From assembly GCA_022393335.1 (NCBI GenBank), contig JAJEKB010021317.1, forward strand, positions 545,678 through 609,677: 64,000 nucleotides of DNA, written 5' to 3'. A model generated the notes under the pieces. That model was not told the origin of the DNA. It saw only the letters and a list, made by a program, of their open reading frames with translations, and made no database searches. Each line of letters starts with the position of its first letter. The first letter of the stretch is position 1. Position numbers and translations under genes: made by a program. Positions 43,237 to 54,800 of this stretch are shown piece after piece. This DNA is from Macrotrachela quadricornifera (lineage: Eukaryota; Rotifera; Eurotatoria; Philodinida; Philodinidae).

Positions 43237-44477
43237 ATGTGTGATACCGGATATGAATTGATTCTATTGGTAAATCGTGACGAAGATTTTTAACGACCCA
43301 CTATGCCTACTCATATATGGCCACAAACAAAATTCATCCTTGGAGGTAATGACGTCTTCTTTTGAGTTAAAGACGATCTTAATATCATTATTATGATCAC
43401 TGTGATAAAGGAAAAGATCCGATGGTATTACGTGAAGCAGGAGCTTGGCTTTCGCTTCATACCGGACAAGGCAAAATTGGTACTTTGATAAATATCTCTT
43501 CGGCTGTTTTACGCCGAAGGAATCCAAATGCACTTAGTCGAGGTTTTATTGTACGTAATTATGTAAACAGTTCTGAAATGGATCTTAATGCATACATGGA
43601 ACGTTTACAGTCGGACAAGGTGAACTATAAGCCCTTCAATTTTCTGGGATTTGAACGTCAATCAAAGTTGAAGTAAGCTAGACTAAGTAGCTTGCTTTAC
43701 TCGTTTGATGAATTTTCTATCTTATATCTTTCTTAAAGAGCTGCTCATCTTTCTTAAACCGTCATCTCATTTGTAATTGTAGTGAATGGCAAGTTCAATA
43801 CATCAATAACATCTCACCATTATCTTCGTCAATGACGATTGAACTGCGTAAGTTCATACTAGGTTTTTTGTCTACTCATTACAATACGTGTTATGATCGT
43901 GGGATCTAGCACTTTTTGGTATTAGTAATCATCCATTTGGTGAGCAATATGAGTTTGAAAAGATCCGTCATGGCTATCAGTTATTCAAAACTATACTAGC
44001 TGATTTGACCAATAATCACAGGGCACTAATTACCGATGAGGACAAATTTATTCGATGTGCGTTTGATTTATCACATGATAGTACAATGTGAGTATGCATT
44101 TATGAAATGTGAAACACTGTCACTCAATCTGCACATAGCTCCTGGAATGATGCCAATATGATCAAGGCTTATCCTCAATATACATCAGATCGTCGTAATC
44201 AAAATTCATCGTTCTATGTACGAGAATCAAACGAACAACAGCCAGTCTATGAACAAAGTTGTTTATTACTCTTTCTATTGCTAAATCTGGAAAACAAAAT
44301 TCCTTTTCATCTAATAGAACATCAACTCTTATATTGGTTTGTCGCGATCAATCTGGACTTTTTATTGAAAAGACATTGACTGATCCTCCTTTGGATCCAA
44401 ATAAATGGGAAGAACGAATATTTGAATTTCAAGTGGGCAATATCAATCAAGAACCTGTACTGATATCTTCTGCTTAA
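43237..44477 (+). pseudogene. TANGO2: TANGO2-like (NRDE family), disrupted
   Basis: Exons 43237-43345, 43411-43672, 43783-43847, 43910-44087 and 44139-44477, with introns of 51-110 bp, give a TANGO2 homologue. TANGO2 proteins act in lipid and haem handling around mitochondria, ER and Golgi. Signatures: initiator Met-Cys, the family NRDE motif (LVNRDED) followed by RPT, GKIGTLINISS, RGFIVRNYV, LFGISNHPFGE, and the C-terminal RTSTLILV followed by GLFIEKT. An in-frame TAA at 43291-43293, directly after NRDEDF, and a one-base frame change near 44255 break the gene. Splice sites remain good, so decay is recent or the lesions are assembly errors. Confidence 0.75.
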
Positions 44478-44704
44478 TTTGGTTCTTTCATTATCAGATT
44501 CTTGTGTAATTACGATGAATATTGAGGATCATTGTTGTCCTCGACTTCTAAACACTCGAAAGAAATCCTGAAAGCGTCTCAAAATATGAAATGTCATCGA
44601 AAATATAGGATTGTTATCTAACATTCTCTATCGCTATCACGAATAGATAACTTGAGGATTTAGGTGGAAAAAGAGACAGCCATTCACCTCATCATCCGTT
44701 TTTT

Positions 44705-44859
44705 CCAAGGGGGAAAAGCAGATCCTCATGGATCCTCATGGATCCTAATGAGCTCTTATAAATGGATACGAAAATTTTAACTAGTCCTGTGTGTTAGTTT
44801 TATACTTCGAGAATGTTTCTGGATCCTCATGGCTCCAGGATCTACTTTTTCCCCCTTGG
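44705..44859. mobile_element. 155-bp MITE with GGATCCTCAT repeats
   Basis: Inverted ends CCAAGGGGGAAAA at both sides, extending to (C/T)AGATCCT. The interior repeats GGATCCTCATG. TTTTTTCC or TTTTTT flanks both ends, so a target duplication cannot be distinguished from the T runs. Confidence 0.65.
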
Positions 44860-45535
44860 TTTTTTCCAACATGTGATTTTTGCGATATTAAATATTGACA
44901 GACTGATAATATATATAACTGGAAAAAATCAAGCTTTTACTCTATAGGCTAAGTAGAGGTTAAAGACATACATAACTTCGTATTGTATTGTATCTTCTTG
45001 TTTACCGAAGCACGCGCAATTTGTTTGTGCATTTAATCATAAGCTATAAGTAAGTCATTGTCTGCTTCAATCTTTGAATTAGCATATAAATTAATAGAAG
45101 ATTTTTGTCGACGAAATCTACCTATCAGCGTTTCAAAGGTCACTAGATTCTCTGTTAACTTTTCTAGGTTTTCTTTATCTGCTAATCGGCATTTTCGTGT
45201 ATTTTTATTCGCAAAATATCTATCGAATACACTATTGATTGCCGAATTGACGAGAAGTTCTGTCTTTAAAACAATATTAATTTACACTAGATTGAAGTTG
45301 ATATCTTTAAAAAATTTGGTACATAATTGAGTCTATTGTATTCTTGCGTTGCGAGTGCTAGTTGTTATCCATAGCCTGGAGAAATGGAATCAGTCAGAAT
45401 CGATGATTAAAGTTCTTGAATGAGCACAGTTGTGAAAGCTTCGGGAATATCATATGTTTCATGTACAAAAATAACTTTTTGATGACATTGATCATGGAAA
45501 CTTTTGGCATACGACAAGAATATTATTGATAAATA
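44860..45535. other. Intergenic with a weak reverse-strand coding fragment
   Basis: Reverse-strand 45300-45050 reads as protein-like sequence (SVFDRYFANKN, then LEKLTENLVTFETLIGRF), but it lacks start, stop and family identity. It may be a gene fragment. Confidence 0.25.
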
Positions 45536-46522
45536 TTGTATGGTATATTGAACTACATGTCTATTCAATATAATCAGCTAGAATGTATTCGTTGTTGGAT
45601 TTTTATTAGATTTTCATTTATTTTCCTAGTGTCTCTTAGCGAGCAACGAGATGCCGAAGCATCTGTACAAAATGAAGCGTTAGAATTAATCGGACATATC
45701 ATTGAAGATCTAAGAAAAACGTCAAATTTCAATGATGAACGAAAAATCCAGTTGATTGAAACAGTAAAGAAGCTGGGTGACAGACTGATAAGGATACAAA
45801 ATGAATTTAAACAGGAGACGAAGAAAATGATCGATAATTTATTAAAAGATTCAGAACTCGATTATTCAATAGTTTGTAAAGAAGAAAATATTCAAAAACG
45901 AAAACATTTCTATGAACGTTATCGTCGTCTTCTGGATAGTTCGATGACTCATTCAGAAACATTGGCCCAATCAGTTCAAAATACTTTAACATTGATTGTT
46001 GAAAAAGATCCAATACTATCTGTAAAATATAAACTATTCCTTACAACTACCATCATTACACCTGTGTTTGGTGCCGGTGTTATTGTTGTTTTGACAATAG
46101 CACATCTCCTTCCGACTGGAGCGTGTGCCTTTACCTTAGTGACAGATGGAATTGCAGGAATAGCTGTTGATAGTGGTTTAATGGTCTTAATAACAGCATG
46201 ACTTGTTTATAAAACAATTCAAACTCAACGTTTTGATTGGAAAGCAAGGATGAGCAATCTAAGTGAAGCGTTTCATGACATATTAGAAAAGTATTTTCCA
46301 TATTTGCGAGATTTTTTCTATCGGAGACATGAAAAAAAATTAACAAATGATCAGTTTCAACAATCACTTCAAGAAACACTACATTGTATAAAAGTCGATG
46401 AAAATAGATAGTTGTATAATGATAGTTAAAATGATTTTAGAAGAGAACTTGAACAGACATTATATGACTTAGAACAAGATTATCGGATTTTCGAAGAAAG
46501 TTGCTCAAGTGTGTTGGAGCGA
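45536..46522 (+). pseudogene. Coiled-coil protein with hydrophobic hairpin, internal TGA
   Basis: Not recognised as a named family. After a probable intron (about 45578-45629, GTATTC...CCTAG) a charged helical region (EQRDAEASVQNEALELI onward) runs about 140 residues. It is followed by two hydrophobic segments, LFLTTTIITPVFGAGVIVVL and GACAFTLVTDGIAGIAVDSG, rich in Gly and separated by a short turn. TGA at 46199-46201 interrupts the frame in the second segment. The same frame then continues for 69 more codons (LVYKTIQTQRFDWKARM...) to TAG near 46409. A further in-character piece (ELEQTLYDLEQDYRIFEES) follows in another frame. Helix-plus-membrane-hairpin layouts occur in several membrane-inserting families; no function is claimed. 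Confidence 0.5.
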
Positions 46523-46562
46523 AGTGCAGGATGAAGATATCGGAAGATAATGAATCAATAAT

Positions 46563-46691
46563 AAATAATGAATATAAAGAAGAGACAATCAAAGAGATTA
46601 ATGATAAATAATGAATATAAAGAAGAGACAATCAAAGAGATTAATGATAAATAATGAATATAAAGAAGAGACAATCAAAGAGATTAATGAT
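46563..46691 (+). repeat. 43-bp minisatellite, 3 units
   Basis: Three essentially identical 43-bp units begin AAATAATGAATATAAAG at 46563, 46606 and 46649, directly after the preceding gene remnant. Confidence 0.95.
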
Positions 46692-47429
46692 AAATAAATG
46701 TTTGTTATATTTTGTAATTTAGTTGTACTTTTTTAACTTTTTTTAATGGAAAAATGAATGACTCCGATTTAAGGGATCAGTATAAAAAAAGAACTGGTCA
46801 GTAAGAATACACCTAAATGATTACTGAAAATAGTAAATTACTAGTAATACGATAATCGGTAATTATTTGTGAAATGGACAGTTTTTCAATACATAAGTGT
46901 CAGTAAAAATGCTTATATTATCAGTAGCAGAAGTTTATCTATCTAAAGATTAATTTATTACAAGAAACATAAACTGGAATTAAAAACCAATGGGTAAATA
47001 GAAAGAATTCCGAAAGATTGCTAAATAAAAGTTCCCTAGGGTGGGTAAAGGCTATTGTTCCTTTTCACCCCTTTCATGCTCAAGAGTTGAAAAATCTGAT
47101 TGATATTGGAAAAGTAAAATATTTTCATCCGACATCGTTCTCAAATGAATAGTATTAATATTGAAATCATCGTAAAAGAGATTCGAATTAAGATAATAAA
47201 TTCTATCAATCATGATGTTCGTTTTTTAATTGTGCTTCGATATCTCCTCATTAAGGGTGAGGGTAATTGTGTTCTTTACGTCGAACATCATTCACCCTCA
47301 CATTCTCAAACTTTCCATTCACCCTATCAATCTCTTTAGAACGCTACCCATTATGAATCCATAGGCGGCGACTTCACTCTCATAACTTTTTTTTGCCACC
47401 ATAAAAATAAAAGCATGATTTTTTTCCCA
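46692..47429. repeat. Spacer with GAGGGTG/CACCCTC repeat (47036-47345)
   Basis: CTAGGGTGGGTAAAG, GGGTGAGGGTAA, CACCCTCACATTC and CACCCTATC recur on both strands within 300 bp, as at 13113-13335. The remainder is AT-rich and noncoding. Confidence 0.4.
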
Positions 47430-47435
47430 TTTATT
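47430..47435 (-). promoter_or_regulatory. AATAAA polyadenylation signal of the NRF-type gene
   Basis: Reverse-strand AATAAA about 70 bp after the stop of the acyltransferase gene. Confidence 0.55.
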
Positions 47436-47502
47436 TTTGAATTTGAGTTAGACATCGACTCTCTTTTCTTCAATTTAATTCTATGGACGAATGTATTACA
47501 AT

Positions 47503-49795
47503 TTATCGTTTCAAAAATTTTTTTTCTAGAATAACGAAAGGTGTTTCGAAAAAGATCACTACGACGGTAGCAGCTAAATAGCTAAAAAACAGTTGCGATA
47601 CATAACTATTCAAACAGGTAATAAATTGATAGTAGAGTGGATTCGATTGATTGAAGACAGTGATGAAAATAACGATGATATGTACTAGATAGGCAGCGTA
47701 ATTTAGACGCACTAATGGTAACCATAATGAAGAAGACAAGATTTGATTAACAATACCGCCTTGATTGATACTACACAAAAATATCAGCCATGAAACGGCA
47801 ATAGACCATGCCGGACGTGAAAGAATTTGATAGGCAATTATTGATGCATCACTAAGACCCGATGGCAGTGTAAAATCACTATAGTTCCAAATCAGAGCCA
47901 TCAGTGCTAAACCAACTGCAAACAGAGTTCCGATAATGCGTACAGAACGGGTTAGATGATAGGTGCGACCCACACTGATCATCAAAAATCCAGTTAAAAG
48001 GCCAATAGCATAGGATCCAATGCGACACCATGGAGCCATATAGACTTTGTCGAAGAAAATAGGTTCAGTCTAAACAGAAAGAATAGAACAATCATTGAGT
48101 GAAAAAAAAATTGTGCCTATGCACTTACTACATTGGTCGCCAGACCCATACTCTGTTTGACTAGATTGGAATAATAGAGAAGAAGTCCAAGAATGGATCC
48201 CATATTGATCAGTACGAAGAGGATGGCCACCAAATATCCAATTGTTTTTCTTCCTTTCGCGAATGGAATCAAAGCCAGTGGTGCAATCCAATAGAACTGC
48301 ATGTCATTATAAAGATACCATGTAATACCAAGGCATAAATCATCTGATTTCAAAAAGTTACCAATATATAAAAACGCCGTCCACCAGTTACCAGCACGAC
48401 ACTTATCGGGCTCAAAACCTTGTTGTATAGGATACAGAGGTCCACGACCGAAATAAGGAGTAAGATAAACACTAACGAACATAACCAAGATAAAACTCGG
48501 TGTCAAACGAAGATATCGATGAATATAGTAGAAAACCATCATTCGTAGGGACAATCGTTCTTTTTTCGCTTGTCGTACGAAACCAATGGCAGTTAAAAAA
48601 CCACTGAGTACAAAAAATGTATCAACAGCAAATGCACCACTGAGAAGCAAATGCATGAAGATATTGCGCCGAGCAGTTTGCATATCAAGAAAATTCCAAG
48701 CATAATAGATACCAGACGAGAATGAATGGCCAAGAATCACCCATAACAACGAGAGAACACGAATGCCATTAAGACATGCAAACATATTCTCATTTTCTTT
48801 GGTACTAATTGTGAAGATACGTCGTAGTGTACGTAAAGCAGAAAACTCGGCAAGAAAAGCAATGGTGGGCAGATGTTTAGCCAACCATTGCCATGATTGA
48901 TCGGCTAAAGTAAACGAGACGATCTTGTTCGAATTTTCTTTCGATAAGTCATGATATTCGTGTTGAGGTAAAACCTCTTTGTTCTTCATTTTGTAGTAAA
49001 TATGAGTGGCTACATCAATGATAGTTCCAATTAAGACAACGAGAGCTAAGAGAGAAAGAACAACACTAAAAGCAATCGTTCCCTTCCAATGATTATTCGA
49101 TTCGTTCACTCGATCGCTCGAACAATGTAAATGATTTTCAGTCCAATTGGTCATGTTCGTTATCTCTTGCAACAGTGTGACAACCGATTGGCGTGTGCAC
49201 GATGCTGGTAAACAAAGACCTAGAATCCAACCAGTTCTCACTTCTACTGGCTGGCTAGGATTTGATTGTAGAGCACCTATAAAGAAGAAAAATGCTCTGT
49301 TTTCTTCGAAGAATGAAAAAGAGTAAAAGTTTACTTACAGTATTGTGTTGCAATTGGTTGTCGCACGAAAGATCGATTGTTTTCTTGGTACAAATCATCG
49401 ACACATTCATCATAATTACCTAGCCAAAAGATATTTCCTTTCAGGATACCCGATGGCAATGGCTTGCCCCAAGCATCCAATACTTTCAATGCCCATAGCT
49501 CACGTTGTAAGGCAGCACGAATCAAGATTTCTAAATCTCGTTCACAAGCAATACTTTGATTGGATGAATATGATGCTTTGTCAAGAAATAATTCTGGTCT
49601 AATAGATGCAATGACTGTCTTGTCCGGATCATTTCTAAGAATGGAATTGAGTTGATGAAAATTCCACAATACCGGGAAACGTAATGGTACCATCTCTTCG
49701 TTTGTTTCAGCAGTAACGATGGGAAGAATAATGATGAGTAAATTGAATAGTAGCCTAACGAACATTTTTACCATCTTACTGTCTATAAGGTTCAA
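47503..49795 (-). CDS. NRF-6-type (nose resistant to fluoxetine) acyltransferase
   Basis: Three exons, 49795-49339, 49276-48129 and 48069-47503, with introns of 62 and 59 bp (GTAAGT donors), give 723 residues in an intact frame. An N-terminal signal peptide (FVRLLFNLLIIILPIVTA) leads into the extracellular NRF domain (ACERDLEILI, ALKVLDAWGKPLPSGIL, then FWLGNYDEC). The acyltransferase-3 multi-pass domain follows, from GIRVLSLLWVILGHSFS with its conserved His, through about ten membrane segments to LEKKFLKR. Family members are membrane O-acyltransferases implicated in lipid and yolk transport in nematodes; the substrate here is unknown. Length and order fit the family. Met at residue 8 or 11 are alternative starts nearer the signal peptide. 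Confidence 0.93.
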
Positions 49796-50053
49796 CGCAC
49801 CAGTGACAAACGACTAATGTACTAAAAAAAAACGAAAGATGAAGTTATATCATCAGATTGTTTTTTCTTTGCTTGGTTGATAGTTGTCACTTTGTGAAAG
49901 GAATCCTTATCTTTATGCAAAGTCATTCTTTATCGTGAGTTATCTTCCAGTACTGTAATCATGATATAGAGAAAAAGAATCTTTCTTGACCATTGTTCGT
50001 ATATTCAAATCTTTCAGTCTTAATTACAAGTATACAGAAGCGGTATTTATAAC
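49796..50053. other. 5' flank of the NRF-type gene
   Basis: AT-rich promoter region; no motif stands out. Confidence 0.4.
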
Positions 50054-51031
50054 GGGTGCGCCAGAAATAATTGCCCTCTTCGTATTTTCAAGATTTCTCC
50101 TCTATTATTTCTGTGATTAAAAAACTTTTTTTATCAAAAGATAGCGCCTGAAATTCTCTACAAAACCATGTATGACTAGACCCTAAAGCTGTTTTAGATG
50201 TATTTGAAAAAAGAAGAAAAATAAAGACATACAAAAAACTGTAAAAAGTAACGGGTTGGACATAATGAATGGCCTTGCTTTGCATCCCATTTTTTCATCA
50301 CTTACTTCGCCCTATTAAAAAAACAAAATACACCAAAAGATGCAGCGTGAAAAGCTCTACAATTTACATAAGACCGCTTGTTTTATAGTTGCACTTTTTG
50401 TTTTCAAAATGAACAAAATTTTAAGCGGTCAAAATTCGATCGTGCGAAAATAATATTTTTTTCAGTAAAAGATGAATTCGTGTTTTTCTTATTTCCTCTT
50501 TTTATCATTTGTTCTTTGTAAATTGTAGAGCTATTCACGCTGCATCTTGTAGTGTATTTTTTTTTTAGTAAAAGACATCAGGTAATAAGAAGATGAAATA
50601 AGAAAAAACGAATGCGTCGTGTACCAAAAAATATTATTTTCGCACGATCGAAATTTGACCGCTTAAAATTTCTTTATTTTGAAAACAAAACGTGCACTTA
50701 TAAAACAAGCAGTCTTATCTAAATTGTAGAGCTTTTCACGCTGCATCTTTTGGTGTATTTTGTTTTTTAATAGGGCGAACTAATGAAAACATTAGATGCA
50801 AAGCGGGGTCATTCATTATGTCCTATCCATTACTTTTTACAGTTTTTTGTATGTCTTTATTTTTCATCTTTTTTCAAATATATCTAAAACAGCTTTACGG
50901 TCTGGTCATACATGGTTTTGTAGAGAATTTCAGACGCTATCTTTTGATAAAAAATAAGTTTTTAATCACAGAAATAATAGAGGAGAAATCTTGAAAATAC
51001 GAAGAGGGCAATTATTTCTGGCGCACCCGTT
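50054..51031. mobile_element. Foldback element, copy 3 with different ends
   Basis: About 975 bp. The left end GGGTGCGCCAGAAATAATTG returns inverted as CAATTATTTCTGGCGCACCC at the right, and arms run for about 480 bp. The core GATGCAGCGTGAAAAGCTC and its complement are shared with copy 2, but the outer arm sequence differs, so the family has exchangeable ends or nested origin. The reverse-strand frame at 50088-50285 is part of an arm, not a gene. Confidence 0.85.
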
Positions 51032-51222
51032 ATATTCTGTTTCTTTAATTGAACTGCAACTATTTCAATATAATACAAAAAGCACATAGAAAAACAGCCA
51101 ACATAGATCTGAGAAAAATATACGAGCAAATGACAATCGTTGCTAATAAATCTAAGAATGCACAGATGATTGCTATTCTATCATGAATTGAAAAACAATG
51201 AATATATAAATTGGAGAGCAGT

Positions 51223-51745
51223 CATCCTATTTCGCGATGTTGAACATTAAAACATTAGTTCCGCCTAGGGAACTAATTTCACCGATTCCGGAATTACATG
51301 AAGTTTGAGAAGTGATTCCGCAATGGGAAGGAATTCCTAGGAATTCCGTATAATTCCGTCTGGAACCCGATCCGGAATCACTCGATCGTGTTGAAGGTTA
51401 GTCTGCAACGACTGTAGCAAACATGAGGGTGAACGCAAGAAGCGATTGCGAAATCAGTACTGGTGCCGTCAATTCCGGAATCGGAAGGAGTTCTTAGGAA
51501 TTCCATCTGATCTCGGGTGAATTCGGTTCCGAAAATTCAATTCCGGATCCGTTCACTATAATAACTCCGCACCATCACTGTAAGGCTGATGTATATGTGA
51601 TTCCACAATCAAAAGGAATTCCCAGGAATTGTCTCTGATACCGAAATTGAATCGTATTATGTTAATATCTGTTTTCGGAACCGGATGGAACTAGATCCTA
51701 GGCGGAACTGATTCCGCTAATGTTCAACATCACGGAATAGGATGT
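51223..51745. mobile_element. Inverted-repeat element with GGAATTCC/TTCCGGAA words
   Basis: Left end CATCCTATTTCGCGATGTTG and reverse-strand right end CATCCTATTCCGTGATGTTG are inverted copies extending about 45 bp to TTCCGCCTAG. Between them GGAATTCC, TTCCGGAA and CCGGAATC recur. There is no coding content and no clear target duplication. It lies just past the 3' end of the FG-GAP gene. Confidence 0.75.
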
Positions 51746-51831
51746 ATTCTCAAATTGGATAATTTTCATTGTGTTATTAAATAGACATCTAGTATACAAA
51801 TAAAGAGAAAAAACTTTATAACTGAATCAGA

Positions 51832-54800
51832 TCAAGCAACATTATAGCATCGATTCCATAGAATTTTAATATTGTCAATGCCATAAGTGGCGACAGCGAT
51901 ATCATCCCAATCACCATTGTTTAAATCTTTAAAAATTATCCAATTTGGTCGAGAATCATAACCTAATGGATACCACGTTTGATTCGTAAAAGTTCCATTA
52001 CCAGAGCCGAAAAGAATACAGACGTTACTCGAGCCAAAATTTGCCACGGTGATATCCGATTGTTGATCTCGGTTAAAATCACCGACAGCAGCAGACATAG
52101 GTTGTCAATTATTTCCCATTGAATATGTGATCGAAGTAGAAAAATCGCTATGTTTTCATTTCCAATCAACACGACGATATTGTTCGTCTTTGAGTTTGCA
52201 ACTACAAGATCAGTTCGAAAGTCATTACTGAAATCACCACTGGCTAAGGACATTGGATAAAAATGATGACCAGTGGGAAAGGTTGTCACGTTGGAAAATG
52301 TTCGATTTCCATAGCCAAGCAGTATACCAATATGGTCCGTGCCTGAATTAGTAATAGCAATATCGAGTTGACTGTCATTGTTAAAATGACCCAATATTAC
52401 GGCAGATGGACGTGAACTTTCGCCAAGAGAGATGGTCATTTGTCCTCCAAAAGGTTTACTGCCTTGAGCTAGAAATACGCGAATATTTTGATTGCCAGCA
52501 TCAACAATAACGAAATCTAGACGATGATCATTGTTGAAATCATCTACTGCCACATTGTAGACAATCGAACCTAGTTCTAATGGTACTGTTGATACACTAG
52601 CAAAAGTTCCATCACTATAACCAAACAAAATGCTAACATTGTTACTAGTGCCATCGCCGACAATAATATCTAGGTGATGATCATGATTAAAATCACCGAT
52701 TCTCACATTGAGTGAATTCGAGCCAATACCAGTGGTGTATATTTGTAAACTTTGAAAAGTATTATCACCATTTCCATAAAGTATTCCAACATTACTGGTT
52801 CCTAAATTTGCAATGGTCAGATCGATTCGTCCATCTTGATTAAAATCACCAGGAATGACCGACTGCGGATTCGAATCTACACCTATGGAGAACATCGCAG
52901 GATCTTCAAAACGGCCATTACCTACGCCGAAAAAAATCGCGATATTGTTAGTTGCCTGATTAGTGACAATAATAGCTAATTGGTTATCATTATTAATATC
53001 AGCAGTTGTGATCGAAGTTGGACGAGAACTTGATTCAGTTGAGTATATTATTGCATCTTGAAATGAACCATTTCCATATCCAAGCAAAACTGCTATAGTA
53101 TTTCCTCCATAATTTCCTATTGTAATATCGAGACATTTGTCATGGTTAAAATCACTGACGACAATTGACACTGGACGAGTATTGCTATCAGCTGAGCACA
53201 ACATCGGTGAGGCAAAGAATCCATTGCTATAGCCTAATAGCACCCTAATACTATTGATACCTCAATTGGCTACTATTATATCTAGTTGGTGATCATTATT
53301 AAAATCACCGACAGCAATCGATCGTGGATGTGACGAAGGTACATTTACATATGTCATCATCGGTGAAAATGTCGCATTACCATAATTGAGAAATACACCA
53401 ACATTGTTCGTACCATAGAGTGCCGAGGCAATGTCCAAATGACCATCATTATTGAAATCACCGACTGCCACAGCATATAGATTCGAAATACTTCCACTTT
53501 CACATAGTCTTTGAGCATCAAACAAGGTGTAGTCAAATTCGAAAAAATTCCGATACTATCTGTACCATTATGAGTCACAACAAGATTCAAATATTGATCG
53601 TTATTTAAATCGCCAACAGCGAGAGAACTTGGTTTTGATCCAAGGCCAGTTGAATAGATCATTTCTTTGGAAAATATCCCATCGCCATTTCCGAGTAGCA
53701 GAATCATGTTATCATGACTTGGATTGGTAATAGCAATATCCGTTCGATTGTCATTGTTAAACTCATTAAGAAGTACAATTCGTGGACTAGAGTCTATCTC
53801 TATTGATCGTATCATTTCCACTGTGAAACTTCCATTATTATATCCTAGAAGTATACCCACACTTGCACTTCCTGAATTTGCAACAACAATATCCATTTGT
53901 GTCATTATTAATGTCATCGATAGCAATCGAAAAGGGACGATAACTCGAGCCAGTTGAATAGATTGTCTGACTTTGGGAATTGACATAATACTCTCATAAT
54001 AATATTGGCATCTCGTTAAGAATCCAAGGTACAAATGTAGAACTCGATTGATTATCTGTATCAGCGATGACTGAAGGTGCTAGTTCATGTGAAGAATTTC
54101 CATCGGGATGTCCAAGTAATATAGCCGTATTATTCGTACCATAATTGGCCACAGCAATATCTAATCGATGATCTTGATTAAAATCACCAATTAACAATGC
54201 TTGTGAACCTGAGTTAGAGCCCGTCGGTCAGGTAGCTTGGTCACCGAAATAACCATCACCAATGCTAAAAAATACACCAACATTATTAATATTATTATTT
54301 GCCACAATCAAATCTAACCATGCATCATTATTCAAATCAGCAAAAGTAGCCCATGCTGGGCCAGAATTAAAGCCTGTAGAATGGGTCTGCTGTGTGCTAA
54401 AGCTTGCATTATCACATCCAAAAAATATACCAATATTGTTTGTGCCATAATTACTGACGATAATATCCAAATATTGATCTTTGTTTAAGTCAACAATGAC
54501 CAGTGTCAATGGTGTAGAACCATCTTCTGTGGAATAGCTATTAATTAATGTAAACTGACCATTACCATCGCCTAGAAAAATCACTATAGTAATTGTACCA
54601 TAGTTAGCAACAGCGATACCTAATCGACTATCATTCTTAAAATCTGCACCAGCAATGGAGACTGGACGCGTATTACTTCCAGTAGAATATTTCCTTAGAT
54701 TGCTGAAAGTTCTATTACCATATGCTAATAAGATACCGACGTTACTTGTCCCATAATCGGCAAAGGCAATATCAAGATAATGATCAGAGTTATAATCGTT

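Noticed and set aside
50088..50285. 65-codon reverse frame
   Set aside because: Lies in the arm of a foldback element.
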